From NCBI GenBank assembly GCA_019751915.1, contig JAIEMS010000019.1:1-64000 (forward strand): 64,000 bases of DNA, read 5' to 3'. A program made the position numbers and the translations under genes. The stretch's first letter is position 1, and every line of letters starts with the position of its first letter. The notes under the pieces are model-generated. The model worked only from the letters and a program-made list of their open reading frames with translations, was not told where the DNA came from and did not search any database. Positions 1 through 8,751 of this stretch are shown one piece after another. The stretch is from Burkholderiaceae bacterium (lineage in GTDB: Bacteria > Pseudomonadota > Gammaproteobacteria > Burkholderiales > Burkholderiaceae_C).

Positions 1-72
<72 letters not shown>

Positions 73-102
73 AACTTAAAAACCAACAAAGCAGAACCTT
101 GG

Positions 103-173
103 AGCGGGAGACGGGAATCGAACCCGCGTCATTAGCTTGGAAGGCTAGGGTTCTACCATTGAACTACTCCCGC
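103..173 (-). tRNA. tRNA-Gly (TCC anticodon)
   Basis: Minus-strand cloverleaf with acceptor GCGGGAG/CTCCCGC, discriminator T, anticodon loop CTTCCAA (anticodon TCC) and T-arm GCGGG/CCCGT. The outermost anticodon-stem pair is C-A and so mismatched. There is no obvious encoded CCA. It lies 56 bases downstream of tRNA-Tyr and 30 bases upstream of tRNA-Thr, consistent with one processed transcript. Confidence 0.95.
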
Positions 174-229
174 ACTACCCACTCTCGCAGTCTTCTACAA
201 GACCACCAGAATTCAGACTTGCATATTAT

Positions 230-315
230 TGGTGGAGGAGGCTGGATTCGAACCAGCGTAGGCGTAAGCCAACAGATTTACAGTCTGCCCCCTTTAGCCA
301 CTCGGGCACTCCTCC
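230..315 (-). tRNA. tRNA-Tyr (GTA anticodon)
   Basis: Minus-strand class II tRNA with a long variable arm (GGCTTACGCC region), acceptor GGAGGAG/CTCCTCC, anticodon loop CTGTAAA (anticodon GTA) and an encoded CCA at positions 230-232. The long variable arm plus the GTA anticodon identify it as tyrosine. It is the first of the Tyr-Gly-Thr trio. Confidence 0.96.
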
Positions 316-387
316 GCTCAATTTTCGATTGTAGCACAGCTTTTTCAAGACTTTTCAGAAAATCCAAAAAAGCTGCCTACGTAAGTT

Positions 388-463
388 TGGTGCGGCTGGC
401 GGGGATCGAACCCACGACCCTTGGCTTCGGAGGCCAATACTCTATCCACTGAGCTACAGCCGC
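388..463 (-). tRNA. tRNA-Arg (CCG anticodon)
   Basis: Minus-strand cloverleaf with acceptor GCGGCTG/CAGCCGC, anticodon stem TTGGC/GCCAA around loop CTCCGAA (anticodon CCG, reading CGG), T-arm GTGGG/CCCGC and an encoded CCA at 388-390. It lies 72 bases upstream of tRNA-Tyr on the same strand, so it may be cotranscribed with the Tyr-Gly-Thr cluster or have its own promoter. Confidence 0.95.
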
Positions 464-621
464 TGGCACTGCACAAAAACTGGTCTTTGATTATCGCATG
501 TTTAGATGCAAATCTAGGCTTGTAGGCAAACGCATTTTTCATTTCACCTACCCGTTCGAGTCGGCACATATAATTCTGCGCTTACTTTGAAGCCAACTCC
601 CCCGACATTTCCGAGGACGTC
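464..621. promoter_or_regulatory. Divergent promoter region, tRNA cluster / cytochrome c
   Basis: No gene is visible here. On the plus strand a perfect TATAAT lies at 569-574, about 48 bases before the cytochrome c start, but no good -35 box sits at the usual distance. On the minus strand, reading toward tRNA-Arg, TTGCCT is followed 17 bases later by TCTAAA, with a GATAAT slightly further on. These are plausible but unproven promoter elements. Confidence 0.35.
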
Positions 622-1134
622 ATGAGCGCCACCCCACACACACAAAACCGCAGCAGCCAACCCAATCCACCCAAGTCGCTGCTGTCTTCGATCATTTTCG
701 CGTTTGTGCTGCCCCTTGGCGTCATCGTTGGCTTGATTGCTTATATGGCAGCAGGTAGCAAGCCTGTCAGCAGTTCCGTAGATCCACAAAAGGCCGTGGC
801 TGAACGCATTCAAAAGGTTGGTTCTGTGCAAATTCGCGCTGCTAACCGTACTTTGAGCACAGGCGAAGAGGTGTACAAAGCACAGTGCTCTGCCTGCCAT
901 GCAGCGGGTGTCGCTGGCGCACCGAAGTTCAGCGATGCTGCCGCTTGGGGTCCACGTATCAAAGTGGGTTTCGATGCACTGCTGCAGTCGGCCCTGAAAG
1001 GCAAAAACGCCATGTCACCACAAGGTGGTGGCAACTTCAGCGATATAGAGATTGGCCGTGCAGTTGCTTTTATGGCCAATGCCGGTGGTGCTAAGTTTGT
1101 TGCACCGAGTCCAGCAGCAGCCCCCAAAGAGTAA
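622..1134 (+). CDS. Membrane-anchored c-type cytochrome (cytochrome c5-like)
   Basis: A 170-residue electron carrier. One hydrophobic segment at about residues 20-43 anchors it to the inner membrane with the haem domain in the periplasm. The single haem site is C89-S-A-C92-H93, and Met131 in the MSPQGG stretch is the likely distal ligand, the arrangement of class I cytochrome c5-type domains. The C-terminus is rich in Ala and Pro. The ATG at 622 follows a GAGGA ribosome site. It stands alone: divergent from the tRNAs and followed by its own terminator. Its redox partner is not shown by the context. Confidence 0.9.
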   Translation: MSATPHTQNRSSQPNPPKSLLSSIIFAFVLPLGVIVGLIAYMAAGSKPVSSSVDPQKAVAERIQKVGSVQIRAANRTLSTGEEVYKAQCSACHAAGVAGAPKFSDAAAWGPRIKVGFDALLQSALKGKNAMSPQGGGNFSDIEIGRAVAFMANAGGAKFVAPSPAAAPKE

Positions 1135-1170
1135 TCTTTCTGGCACAGACTCAACGCTGATTTCAAAATC

Positions 1171-1197
1171 AAGCCGCCTCTCCAAGGCGGCTTTTTT
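1171..1197 (+). terminator. Rho-independent terminator of the cytochrome c gene
   Basis: A perfect 9-bp stem (AAGCCGCCT with AGGCGGCTT) around a short CTCCA loop runs straight into T6, 36 bases after the cytochrome stop codon. Confidence 0.9.
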
Positions 1198-1240
1198 ATT
1201 GCAACCACGCCCACCATCGCCCCGACAAAAAGCGCTCTCT

Positions 1241-1771
1241 TTAAGGGCAGCGCGATCTGCGCTCGGGACTCAGAACGTAGCCATAGCGCTCTGGCAAATC
1301 GGCAGCAAGTACCTGAGCAGGCACCCAGTCACCACGTTCGACGGTGGAGGCGATCTCTGGAACGTCTGAGGTATGTACCAACCCTATGCCGATGTCGGTC
1401 ACGAGGTACACATGGCCTGTTTCATCCACAAGGCACTGCGTTGCTGTAGCGACTTGGCCCGTATGGGAGCGCAAACTTTGGTCGGGTTGAATACGCCAAA
1501 CCCAAGGTGCTGCTTCTAATTCGACGTAAACGCGTTGTGGCCCATTCTGGAAGAACCACTGCCCTTGCCCATCTGCCTCGTAATTGCGTTCAATGAACGC
1601 GATAAGTTTGTCATTTTCCAGCAAGGATCCCTTGTGCTGTGGAAAGCGACCACACGCCTGAACAGCGTCGTCACGCATATACCAGCGACCGCGCGCATCC
1701 AAACCAAGCCAGCCATAGCAATGGGGTACATGGGGCCATTTGACCAATGCTTTTTGAACAATTTCATCCAT
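1241..1771 (-). CDS. Conserved hypothetical protein (betaproteobacterial DUF family)
   Basis: A 176-residue protein without signal peptide or membrane helix, so probably cytoplasmic. The N-terminus is rich in aromatic residues and Gly (HVPHCYGWLGLDARG), followed by FIERNYEAD and FFQNGPQRVYVELE stretches and a C-terminal YGYVLSPE. I recognise the pattern as a family of unknown function common in Burkholderiales, possibly the one called DUF2946, but I am not sure of the number. It is transcribed away from the TerC gene. No catalytic motif is evident. Confidence 0.75.
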   Translation of the reverse strand: MDEIVQKALVKWPHVPHCYGWLGLDARGRWYMRDDAVQACGRFPQHKGSLLENDKLIAFIERNYEADGQGQWFFQNGPQRVYVELEAAPWVWRIQPDQSLRSHTGQVATATQCLVDETGHVYLVTDIGIGLVHTSDVPEIASTVERGDWVPAQVLAADLPERYGYVLSPERRSRCP

Positions 1772-1877
1772 AGGATGATTCTGGCAGCGTTACTGGGTGT
1801 GGCCATTGCCCATTTGGAATCGCGGAGATGCTGGCGTTGGCTTGCACCCTTTGGATAGCTTGTGTTCCAATGGTGGA

Positions 1878-2085
1878 TTCGAAGGGGAGTAGCTCCCCGC
1901 CCTGTGAACGCCAGCCCTCGTGGGACGCTGGTGCTGCGGGGCATCGGCAAGTCGTCAGTACGAAGCTTTGCTTCCGGCGTGTCGGGCGCGGCCACTGTAG
2001 AGACCGCGCCGAGCAAGACCTTCGATTGGACCCCTCTGTAGGTCTGGTCGAAGCGTGCCCCCAAACTCCATTGCCGGAGTCTCGG
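1878..2085 (+). promoter_or_regulatory. yybP-ykoY-type (Mn2+) riboswitch leader of the TerC gene
   Basis: The 373-base gap before the TerC gene contains GGGGAGTAG at 1884-1892, directly followed by a self-complementary CTCCCC, which matches the hallmark 5' side of the yybP-ykoY aptamer. A CGTCAGTACGAAG stretch (about 1954-1966) and a strong hairpin (CTTCGA/TCGAAG, about 2021-2055) follow. This motif class senses Mn2+ and is typically found before TerC/alx, mntP and related genes. The bounds are approximate and no fold was computed. The rest of the gap (1772-1877 and 2086-2144) holds nothing else I can identify. Confidence 0.8.
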
Positions 2086-2144
2086 GTTTGTGAAAACCGC
2101 CTGCAATGGGCGCTTGAACATCACACATCAACGGAAATTGCACT

Positions 2145-2840
2145 ATGGAAATTTTTTCCACCCCATGGCTGACAGCACTGCTGGCCATTGTCCTTATTGA
2201 CCTCGTGCTGGCGGGCGACAACGCCATCGTTATCGCCTTGGCAGCACGCAGCCTGCCCAAACACCTGCAAAAAAAGGCCATTGTTTGGGGCACCGTAGGT
2301 GCCATCGTCGTGCGTTCGGCCATGACGCTGGTGGTAGTTTGGCTGTTGAAAATTCCGGGCTTGATGCTCATCGGTGGGTTGGGTCTGCTGTGGATTGCCT
2401 ACAACCTGCTGGCCGACAACGACGGCGAGGACGAACACGGTAGCCCCACCGCTACAACTTTCTGGGGAGCTATGAAAACCATTGTGATTGCCGATGCCCT
2501 GATGGGTATTGACAACGTACTGGGTGTAGCTGGCGCTGCCAACGGTGCTATGGATTTGGTCATCATCGGCTTGTTGATTAGCGTGCCAATTGTGGTTTTT
2601 GGCAGCACCGTGGTGCTCAAGCTGGTAGAGCGGTTTCCCGCCATCATTCAGTTTGGTGCAGCGGTACTGGCCTTTACAGCGGGCAAGATGATCGTCAATG
2701 AGAAGCTGCTTTCAGACATCTTTAAAGGCCCAGAACTGGTGCACCAAGTGGCCTACTGGGGTCTGATCGTGCTGGCGATTGTGGGCGTACTGGCTGCGGG
2801 CTGGTGGCACAACCGCAAGCAGGCACATACCGCCGCTTAA
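2145..2840 (+). CDS. TerC family integral membrane protein (probable Mn2+ exporter)
   Basis: A 231-residue inner-membrane protein with about seven hydrophobic helices and a charged loop at residues 91-99 (DNDGEDEHG). Two TerC-type acidic motifs are present: D19 with GDN at 24-26 in the first helix, and DALMGIDN at 117-124. These are the expected metal-coordinating positions in the LysE/TerC superfamily. Relatives such as Alx and YkoY are linked to manganese homeostasis, and the riboswitch-like leader supports that role here. Tellurite resistance, the origin of the family name, is not implied. It converges on the protease gene with only 23 bases between. Confidence 0.9.
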   Translation: MEIFSTPWLTALLAIVLIDLVLAGDNAIVIALAARSLPKHLQKKAIVWGTVGAIVVRSAMTLVVVWLLKIPGLMLIGGLGLLWIAYNLLADNDGEDEHGSPTATTFWGAMKTIVIADALMGIDNVLGVAGAANGAMDLVIIGLLISVPIVVFGSTVVLKLVERFPAIIQFGAAVLAFTAGKMIVNEKLLSDIFKGPELVHQVAYWGLIVLAIVGVLAAGWWHNRKQAHTAA

Positions 2841-2863
2841 CTACCGGGGTGCGCGGCTCCCCA

Positions 2864-4408
2864 TCAACGTTCGGCCATCTGTTCGCGCAGCAGCGCTTGC
2901 ATGGTGTGGAGTCGGGTGTCGATGATGGAGGCTTCAACAAAGTCTTCGGCGGCGTGGCTCTTGCGCGCAAGGTCTTGACCGGCCTTGAACCGATCCACCG
3001 CTGCCGCGTAGTCGTAGCGCGCTGCATGGGCCTCGGCATCGGCGCGCACAGCGCGCAAAGTTTGTCCTTGGGCCTGCCAGACACTGGCCAACGACTGCCA
3101 TGCAGTAGCGTCACGCGGGTGTGTCACCACCCAAGTTTGCAAGGCCGATGCCACCTCGCTGGCGCGCCCTAAACGCAACAGCACCTGCGCACGCAGCAAC
3201 AATTCGGGGCGTTCGGTACGGGCGCTGGCAGGCAACTGGCGCAGCGCACCCTCGGCATCCCCAGCTGCCAATGCCAACTCAGCGGCCAGTAAATGGGCTT
3301 GTCGCAGGGCGTTGGCATCGCCCCGCACCACATCTTGCAAGCGCAGCCAGAGCGTCCGTGCGGCAGCAGTTTCGTGCAACTGGCCCGCTGCCAGTGCCGC
3401 GGCATACAGCACCGATGCCCGGCGAATCAAGGGCAGCGCCGCAAAGCCTATGCCTTGTGGCTCGGCCTGCCATTGGCGCAGCACATCAATGCCGGGATTG
3501 GACAGCACCCGCGCCCGCGCTGCCACCAGCGCGTGCTCCAGCGTCGGCGGTGGCAACGGCTCGCCCGTTCCGGGCGGTTGGCGCGACTGCATATCGGCCA
3601 TACGCTGTGTCGTCAGGGGGTGGCTGCGCAGGTAGGGCCAACTGCCGTTGTCGTTGATGCGGTTGGCCTGCTGAAGTTTGTCGAACATGCCCACAAAGCC
3701 CTGTGGGGCAAACCCTGCCGGTGCCATCAGGCTGTAGCCAACGCGGTCGGCTTCGCGCTCCATGTCGCGCGAAAAATTGAGCTGGTTTTGTACCAATGCC
3801 GCTTGACCACCGACCATCAACGCCTGCGCTGCCTGCGGGCTTTTGCTGGCGGCCAGAGCGCCCAAAATCATCGCTCCGAGCATCATCGGCGTAAATTTGC
3901 TTTGCTGGGCAATCAACCGGGCAATGTGGCGCTGCGTGACGTGGCTGAGTTCATGCGCCAGCACCGAGGCCAGTTCGTCGCGGCTGCTGACCACCCCTAT
4001 CAAACCCAGATGTACGCCCAAATAACCTCCGGGCAAAGCGAAGGCGTTGACCGAGCGGTCGCGCCCCAGCAGCACCTGCCACGCAAAGCGCTCCTCCAAC
4101 TCGGGCGAGAGTTCGCCGCGCTCGCGCGCCGCTGCCAACAAAGCCATCCACTGGGTTTGCACGTATTCGACCAGCACGGGGTCGTCAATGTAGTCGGGGT
4201 CGCGGTACAGCGTGCGGATGATGCTGTCGCCCAGCCGCCGCTCGGCACCCGCACTCAAAGCGCCGCCATCGCCCAACGTGGGCAGGTACGGCTGGGCGGC
4301 CACAGGCGCGCAAGCCAAGGCTCCAATTGCTATCAATAAAGAAGCAGTAAAAGATTGAGCAGCAAGCGCTAGAGGCATTTTTTGCTTCAAGTTTGGCAAA
4401 TATTTCAA
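2864..4408 (-). CDS. Periplasmic M48 metalloprotease/chaperone with TPR domain, BepA-like
   Basis: A 514-residue exported protein. A hydrophobic signal sequence at residues 11-38 ends near VAA-QP. The peptidase M48 domain has the zinc motif HELSH (H152, E153, H156), GGYLG at 127-131, and the third ligand in the EREAD stretch (E219). The C-terminal 200 residues are Ala/Leu-rich helical repeats typical of TPRs. BepA-type proteins act in outer-membrane quality control on LptD and BamA. Start is uncertain: Met1 or Met11 (4378). The signal peptide is encoded by a copy of the local interspersed repeat (see 4327-4384), which is unusual. Confidence 0.88.
   Translation of the reverse strand: MKYLPNLKQKMPLALAAQSFTASLLIAIGALACAPVAAQPYLPTLGDGGALSAGAERRLGDSIIRTLYRDPDYIDDPVLVEYVQTQWMALLAAARERGELSPELEERFAWQVLLGRDRSVNAFALPGGYLGVHLGLIGVVSSRDELASVLAHELSHVTQRHIARLIAQQSKFTPMMLGAMILGALAASKSPQAAQALMVGGQAALVQNQLNFSRDMEREADRVGYSLMAPAGFAPQGFVGMFDKLQQANRINDNGSWPYLRSHPLTTQRMADMQSRQPPGTGEPLPPPTLEHALVAARARVLSNPGIDVLRQWQAEPQGIGFAALPLIRRASVLYAAALAAGQLHETAAARTLWLRLQDVVRGDANALRQAHLLAAELALAAGDAEGALRQLPASARTERPELLLRAQVLLRLGRASEVASALQTWVVTHPRDATAWQSLASVWQAQGQTLRAVRADAEAHAARYDYAAAVDRFKAGQDLARKSHAAEDFVEASIIDTRLHTMQALLREQMAER
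4327..4384 (+). repeat. Interspersed repeat copy A (inside BepA-like signal peptide)
   Basis: Contains GCTATCAATAAAGAAGCAG, then AGCAAGCGCTAGAGGCATTTTTT, the diagnostic blocks of the repeat family found through this window. Read on the minus strand it encodes [20 protein letters not shown], the hydrophobic core of the protease signal peptide. Compare copy B at 5441. Confidence 0.75.
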
Positions 4409-4583
4409 TCTGTACCCCCAAAGGGTCCGCGTGGGAAGATGTTACCCCGCTCCATGTTTTCTCAGGGGGGACATGACCCACCCAAGCCGAAAAGAGAGCG
4501 CAAACCAAGGCACCGTCCCGTATGATGCCGCGCACCCGTCTGGGTTCCCCCTGCCGACCTTTACCTGCCAGCCACTACCCACT

Positions 4584-5078
4584 ATGTCCACACTCACCCA
4601 CTTTGATGCCCAAGGCCAAGCCCATATGGTCGATGTGGCGGCCAAAGCTGCCACCCACCGCATTGCTGTGGCGGCTGGTCGCATCGAGATGCTGCCCACC
4701 ACACTGGCGTTGATCGAGTCGGGCAGCGCCAAAAAGGGCGATGTGCTGGGCATTGCCCGCATTGCAGGCATCCAAGCGGCAAAAAAAACCAGCGATTTGA
4801 TTCCGCTGTGCCATCCACTCGCCTTGACGCGAGTTGCTATCGAATTTGAAGCTGCCAGCGTAAGGCAGCCGGGCGCTTGTGGCATATTTTGTGCTGCCAC
4901 GGTCGAAACCGTCGGCCCCACGGGGGTTGAAATGGAGGCGCTGGCTGCGGTGCAAATCGCCCTGCTAACGATTTACGACATGTGCAAGGCCGTTGACCGG
5001 GGTATGCACATCGAAGGTGTGCGCGTGTTGGAAAAACACGGCGGCAAATCGGGCAGCTTTATGGCCGAGGTACTCTGA
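4584..5078 (+). CDS. moaC: Cyclic pyranopterin monophosphate synthase MoaC
   Basis: A 164-residue cytoplasmic enzyme that converts the MoaA product to cyclic pyranopterin monophosphate in molybdenum cofactor synthesis. Family motifs are intact: [23 protein letters not shown] and the catalytic [11 protein letters not shown], then GGKSG near the C-terminus. I chose the ATG at 4584 because the MoaC fold starts there (MSTLTHFD). Between the CHPL and [10 protein letters not shown] motifs it carries extra residues (about [15 protein letters not shown]) that coincide with a repeat copy (4834-4891). Its 3' end overlaps the convergent ligase gene by 20 bases. The modABC genes lie about 12 kb away. Confidence 0.95.
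   Translation: MSTLTHFDAQGQAHMVDVAAKAATHRIAVAAGRIEMLPTTLALIESGSAKKGDVLGIARIAGIQAAKKTSDLIPLCHPLALTRVAIEFEAASVRQPGACGIFCAATVETVGPTGVEMEALAAVQIALLTIYDMCKAVDRGMHIEGVRVLEKHGGKSGSFMAEVL
4834..4891 (+). repeat. Interspersed repeat copy inside moaC
   Basis: TTGCTATCGAATTTGAAGC, then CCAGCG, then GGGCGCTTGTGGCATATTTT match the block order of the other copies. The reading frame is kept, and the segment falls in a loop that is shorter in other MoaC proteins. Confidence 0.6.
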
Positions 5079-6708
5079 AGGCGTGGTTTGTTTTCGACCA
5101 CTGCGCGCACTCTGCCGGAAACGCCGCGCGGTAGCGCATCCAGTGGAACGCCGCTTCGTCGTCATGGCCCAACAGGGTGGCACTTTCAATCAGCGCTTCG
5201 ATCACTTTCGGCTCGGGCGAAAAGTGCAACATCTCTCGGGCCAACGCATGCACCTTGGGGGCCGTCTCCAGCGTCAGGGGTGTCGTGGTCAGTTGGGCAA
5301 AATCGGCTTGGTCAGAAAACAGCACGGTGCGCGAGGCTTGGGCCAGCGCTCCACCGGGCGGCGTACTGGCGCTGCGCTGCTCAGGAGGTAAAAAGACCTG
5401 TGCTAAACGGTGGTAGTCCCACATGGCGTAAGCGGCAAAAGCTATCAATAATATAGCTACAAATGCTTGCACCACAAGCGCTATGGGCGTTTTGAGTGCC
5501 AAAACAATACGGTGCCACCACAGCGAGTCACCAGCCTGCCCACGCCACAGCAACAAGCCCACAGCCAGCAACGTGACCAACTGAAATGGCCCGTACCACA
5601 ACGGAAACTCCAGCAAGCTGTGCAACCCAACCACGACCAAAATCCCCCAAGCCAATTGGCGTGCTGGATCGGTCTCGTGCCAAGGCTGTGCCCGCCACAC
5701 CCACACCAGCACGCCACCACAGACCAACAGCGCCAACGGCAGCCCCAACTCTACGGCCAGATGCAGTGGCAAGTTGTGCGCGTTATCGAGCAAGGTGCAA
5801 AAGCGCTCGCCCGGAAACAGCGTGACGTAGTGGGCGTAGTCCAACTCACCCCAACCCCAACCCAACCACGGCTTTTGTGCAATCAGGTGCAGCACATTGG
5901 CCCACAGCGCACGCCGACTGGTGCAGCCCGGTGCATCTTCGCCAAACCGGCTAAACAGCCCTCCAGCGTGAAACCCCGTCCAGTGCAGCAGTACCTGCGG
6001 TAGCACCCATGCGGTAACAAGGTAAATCACCAACCCTGCAACGGCCAGCCCCAGTACCAATCGCCCCGTCGAAGCGCGCCAGCAGAGCAGCAACGCCACC
6101 ACCAAACCCCACTGCACCAGCCCGGTGCGCGAGGTGGTCGCTGCACTGCCCAGCGCCAGCACTACCAACGCCAAAGTGGCAAAAAACCCCCACAACCACA
6201 GCGGCAAACCCAGTCCCGCGCCACCACGCGCTGGGGCGACTTCCACATCATCTAACGCCACCCCGAGGGCACCAGCACCGATGCGGGCCTGCACCTGCGC
6301 CAGCAGCCACAACAGCGCCCACACCCCCAAACTCAGCAGGGATGCCTGCTGGTTGCGCTGACGCAAATTGCCCATTGCCTGCCCCGGCAAAGAAGGACTG
6401 ACCCACGGCTGCCAGCCCGGGTCACCCTGAAAATACTGCACCAAACCCACCCCAGCGCCCAGCACTGCGCCCAGTAGCAGCCCCTGCGCCACAGCCCGCG
6501 CCCAACCCAAGGCACCATCGCCCGACACGCCGGGACCACCACGCCAAGCACGCCACCACCAAACCGACCACACCAGTGCAGCACAGCACCATGCGACCAT
6601 CAACGGCCAAAAATTGGCATTAGGAGCCTGCGTGAAAGGAAAAACAAACGGCAAAGCCACAGCCAACGCTGTGATAGGGTTACGCAACGACACCGCAAGC
6701 ATGGTCAC
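5059..6708 (-). CDS. Wzy/PglL-type O-antigen polymerase/ligase family protein
   Basis: A 549-residue polytopic inner-membrane protein with about 11-12 hydrophobic segments. The central Wzy_C region holds [24 protein letters not shown], read here in parts as DNAHN and ELGLP, followed by [10 protein letters not shown], motifs seen in WaaL/PglL/Wzy ligases. The C-terminal 130 residues after the last helix look like the Wzy_C_2 tail found in PglL-type protein O-glycosyltransferases. Such enzymes transfer lipid-linked glycans in the periplasm, often to pilin. Neighbours do not confirm the substrate. One helix (about residues 405-425) is encoded by a repeat copy at 5441. Confidence 0.82.
   Translation of the reverse strand: MTMLAVSLRNPITALAVALPFVFPFTQAPNANFWPLMVAWCCAALVWSVWWWRAWRGGPGVSGDGALGWARAVAQGLLLGAVLGAGVGLVQYFQGDPGWQPWVSPSLPGQAMGNLRQRNQQASLLSLGVWALLWLLAQVQARIGAGALGVALDDVEVAPARGGAGLGLPLWLWGFFATLALVVLALGSAATTSRTGLVQWGLVVALLLCWRASTGRLVLGLAVAGLVIYLVTAWVLPQVLLHWTGFHAGGLFSRFGEDAPGCTSRRALWANVLHLIAQKPWLGWGWGELDYAHYVTLFPGERFCTLLDNAHNLPLHLAVELGLPLALLVCGGVLVWVWRAQPWHETDPARQLAWGILVVVGLHSLLEFPLWYGPFQLVTLLAVGLLLWRGQAGDSLWWHRIVLALKTPIALVVQAFVAILLIAFAAYAMWDYHRLAQVFLPPEQRSASTPPGGALAQASRTVLFSDQADFAQLTTTPLTLETAPKVHALAREMLHFSPEPKVIEALIESATLLGHDDEAAFHWMRYRAAFPAECAQWSKTNHAFRVPRP
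5441..5497 (+). repeat. Interspersed repeat copy B (inside ligase membrane helix)
   Basis: GCTATCAATAATATAGCTAC, then GCTTGCACCACAAGCGCTATGG and CGTTTTG match the family. In the same frame as copy A it encodes [20 protein letters not shown], forming one transmembrane helix of the ligase. Confidence 0.78.
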
Positions 6709-6717
6709 ACAGAAAGC

Positions 6718-8322
6718 TTAGCGGGCCAGCGCAGGGTGATGAGGCTGACCGGCCATGGAATCGAGACGGAACACGCTGGCAGTGCGTACCAGCGACTGCG
6801 TTTGGTGTTCCAGCGCTTGGGCTGCAGCGGCGGCCTCTTCGACCAAGGCAGCGTTGGACTGCGTGACTTGGTCCATCTGCTCCATGGCTTGGTTGATCTG
6901 GTCAATGCCATTGGACTGGTCTTGGCTGGCCATACTGATCTCGCCCATGATGTCGGCCACGCGGCGCACACTGACGACGATTTCATCCATGGTGCTGCCA
7001 GCCTGCTCGACCAAGGTACAACCCACACTCACGTTGTTGACCGAGGCCTCAATCAAAACCTTGATCTCTTTGGCTGCCACCGCCGAGCGCCCCGCCAGAC
7101 TACGCACCTCGCTGGCGACCACCGCAAAACCACGGCCTTGCTCGCCGGCACGGGCAGCCTCAACCGCAGCGTTGAGGGCCAAAATGTTGGTCTGAAAAGC
7201 GATGCCATCAATCACGCTGATGATGTCGGCAATTTTGCGCGACGAAGCATTGATGGCCTCCATCGTGTGCACCACCTGTGCCACCACCGCCCCCCCTTTA
7301 ACCGCAACCTGCGAAGCCGATTCAGCCAACTCGTTGGCATGCCTACCGCTTTCAAAATTTTGCTTCACCGTGCCCGCCAGCTCTTGCATGGAAGCGCTGG
7401 TTTGCTCAAGGGCACTGGCTTGCTCCTCAGTGCGTGACGACAGGTCTTGGTTGCCCGCAGCAATCTGGCTGGTCGCTGTGGCAATGGTGTCGCTGGTGGT
7501 GCGCACCTCCGTGACGATACCCACCAAACTGGCATTCATGTCCTTGAGTGCCTGCAAGAGCTGACCCGTTTCATCGCTCGAATGCACCTCGATACGGCTG
7601 GTCAGGTTGCCTGTAGCCACGGTTTGCGCCACCTGCACTGCCCGCTGCAATGGCTTGGTGATAGAGCGGGTGATGCGCACAGCCAGCACCGCACCACTGA
7701 TAAGACCCATAGCACTGAGCAACAACATCAGCATGCGTGCAGAGTCGGTTTCTTCGCGGGCTTTGCTGCCCGCTTCGATGACCATGCGCCGCTCCATTGC
7801 CACCAACTTGTCCAGATTTTCCTGAATCAGGTAGAGCATGGGCAACGTTTGGGTATTGAGTTCCACAGTGGCCTCGGCCAGCAATCCAGCATCGACCATT
7901 TCATTGAGCTTGGCTTGGGAGGCGACATAGCGCGCACGCCCTTGCTCGATCTGTGCCATCAGTGCCTTGCCGTCGGGCGAATCGACCAACCGCTCCAGCG
8001 TTTTCATGGCCTCTACAAAGGTGCTGCGTCCGCCCAAAATATCGGCACGCACTTTGGCGCGGTAGGCAGCGTCGGGGGCCGTGATGATCTCAATGGTGCG
8101 CCGCGAGTTGGCCAGTGCAATGGCGCTGAGAGTATTGGCTGCCTCGGCCTTGACCCAATTGACCTCGATAATTTGGCTGTTGGCATCGGCCACGCTGCCC
8201 AAACGCAGCAGCCCGACCACGGCAATGCACAGCATCATGGTAATGAGCAAACCAAAACCAACCGACAGGCGCGCACCGATATGCAACCCCCGCTTGGCCG
8301 GCTGAAATGTAGAGGATGTCAT
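6718..8322 (-). CDS. Methyl-accepting chemotaxis protein
   Basis: A 534-residue chemoreceptor. Transmembrane helices at about 20-42 and 198-220 flank a four-helix-bundle periplasmic sensor, followed by HAMP and a long coiled-coil signalling domain. The hairpin tip is present ([20 protein letters not shown], then [14 protein letters not shown]), which binds CheA/CheW. Glu/Gln-rich flanks are the likely methylation sites. There is no CheR-binding pentapeptide at the C-terminus. I chose the ATG at 8322 (MTSSTF) because it has a AAAGAAAG ribosome site; an upstream ATG at 8424 lacks one. The ligand is unknown and no che genes are nearby. Confidence 0.93.
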   Translation of the reverse strand: MTSSTFQPAKRGLHIGARLSVGFGLLITMMLCIAVVGLLRLGSVADANSQIIEVNWVKAEAANTLSAIALANSRRTIEIITAPDAAYRAKVRADILGGRSTFVEAMKTLERLVDSPDGKALMAQIEQGRARYVASQAKLNEMVDAGLLAEATVELNTQTLPMLYLIQENLDKLVAMERRMVIEAGSKAREETDSARMLMLLLSAMGLISGAVLAVRITRSITKPLQRAVQVAQTVATGNLTSRIEVHSSDETGQLLQALKDMNASLVGIVTEVRTTSDTIATATSQIAAGNQDLSSRTEEQASALEQTSASMQELAGTVKQNFESGRHANELAESASQVAVKGGAVVAQVVHTMEAINASSRKIADIISVIDGIAFQTNILALNAAVEAARAGEQGRGFAVVASEVRSLAGRSAVAAKEIKVLIEASVNNVSVGCTLVEQAGSTMDEIVVSVRRVADIMGEISMASQDQSNGIDQINQAMEQMDQVTQSNAALVEEAAAAAQALEHQTQSLVRTASVFRLDSMAGQPHHPALAR

Positions 8323-8474
8323 ACAAGCTTTCTTTGTGAGATATGTGCGCTTGCTTGGCAACGCCACCATGCGTCTATAACCATGGATAGGAAAGTCGAC
8401 CGAGAGCAAGGCCTCCATTTTCACATTGGAAGATGTTTTTTCTACAGTCCCTCCGGCGACAGCGCTTGCAAAAC

Positions 8475-8489
8475 GAACAGAATCTGTTC
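8475..8489. promoter_or_regulatory. Perfect inverted repeat upstream of chemoreceptor gene
   Basis: GAACAGA-A-TCTGTTC is an exact 7-bp palindrome, flanked more widely by GCGCT (8462-8466) and AGCGC (8491-8495). It lies between the anti-sigma gene and the chemoreceptor start, where a repressor or activator could bind. No T-tract follows, so it is not a clear terminator. The regulator is unknown. Confidence 0.35.
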
Positions 8490-8526
8490 TAGCGCAATCG
8501 CCTAGCGTCTACCTCTTGGTTTGAAG

Positions 8527-8751
8527 TCACACAGTGCCGCCTGAAGGTGGCTTGGTTTCGTCCTCTTGGTAATGCCGCCACTGGTGCAGTGCATGGTGCA
8601 TAGTCATCATTTGCCGCTCAAACACCGGACACGTTGCGCACACCGCCATATGCAAACGCAGCGCCATCCGCTGGCCCCAAGTCAGACTTCGGTCTTCCCG
8701 GGCAACCACTAAAGCCGTGGTTTCTTTGCACGTTAATTGAAGCGGCATCAT
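8527..8751 (-). CDS. Short zinc-binding anti-sigma factor (ZAS/zf-HC2 type)
   Basis: A 74-residue soluble protein with Cys8 and the signature H34-x3-C38-x2-C41 (HMAVCATC), the ZAS zinc motif of anti-sigma factors. No membrane helix follows, so it would be a cytoplasmic anti-sigma factor. Its start overlaps the sigma factor stop codon: the reverse strand reads ATGATG with TGA embedded (8746-8751), so the two are translationally coupled. By analogy with ZAS proteins it should hold the adjacent ECF sigma factor and release it on zinc loss or thiol oxidation; that mechanism is inferred. Confidence 0.85.
   Translation of the reverse strand: MMPLQLTCKETTALVVAREDRSLTWGQRMALRLHMAVCATCPVFERQMMTMHHALHQWRHYQEDETKPPSGGTV

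Noticed and set aside
3293-4339. A 348-codon plus-strand frame opposite the M48 protease
   Set aside because: Shadow of a gene with an intact HELSH active site; composition is typical of reverse-frame translation.
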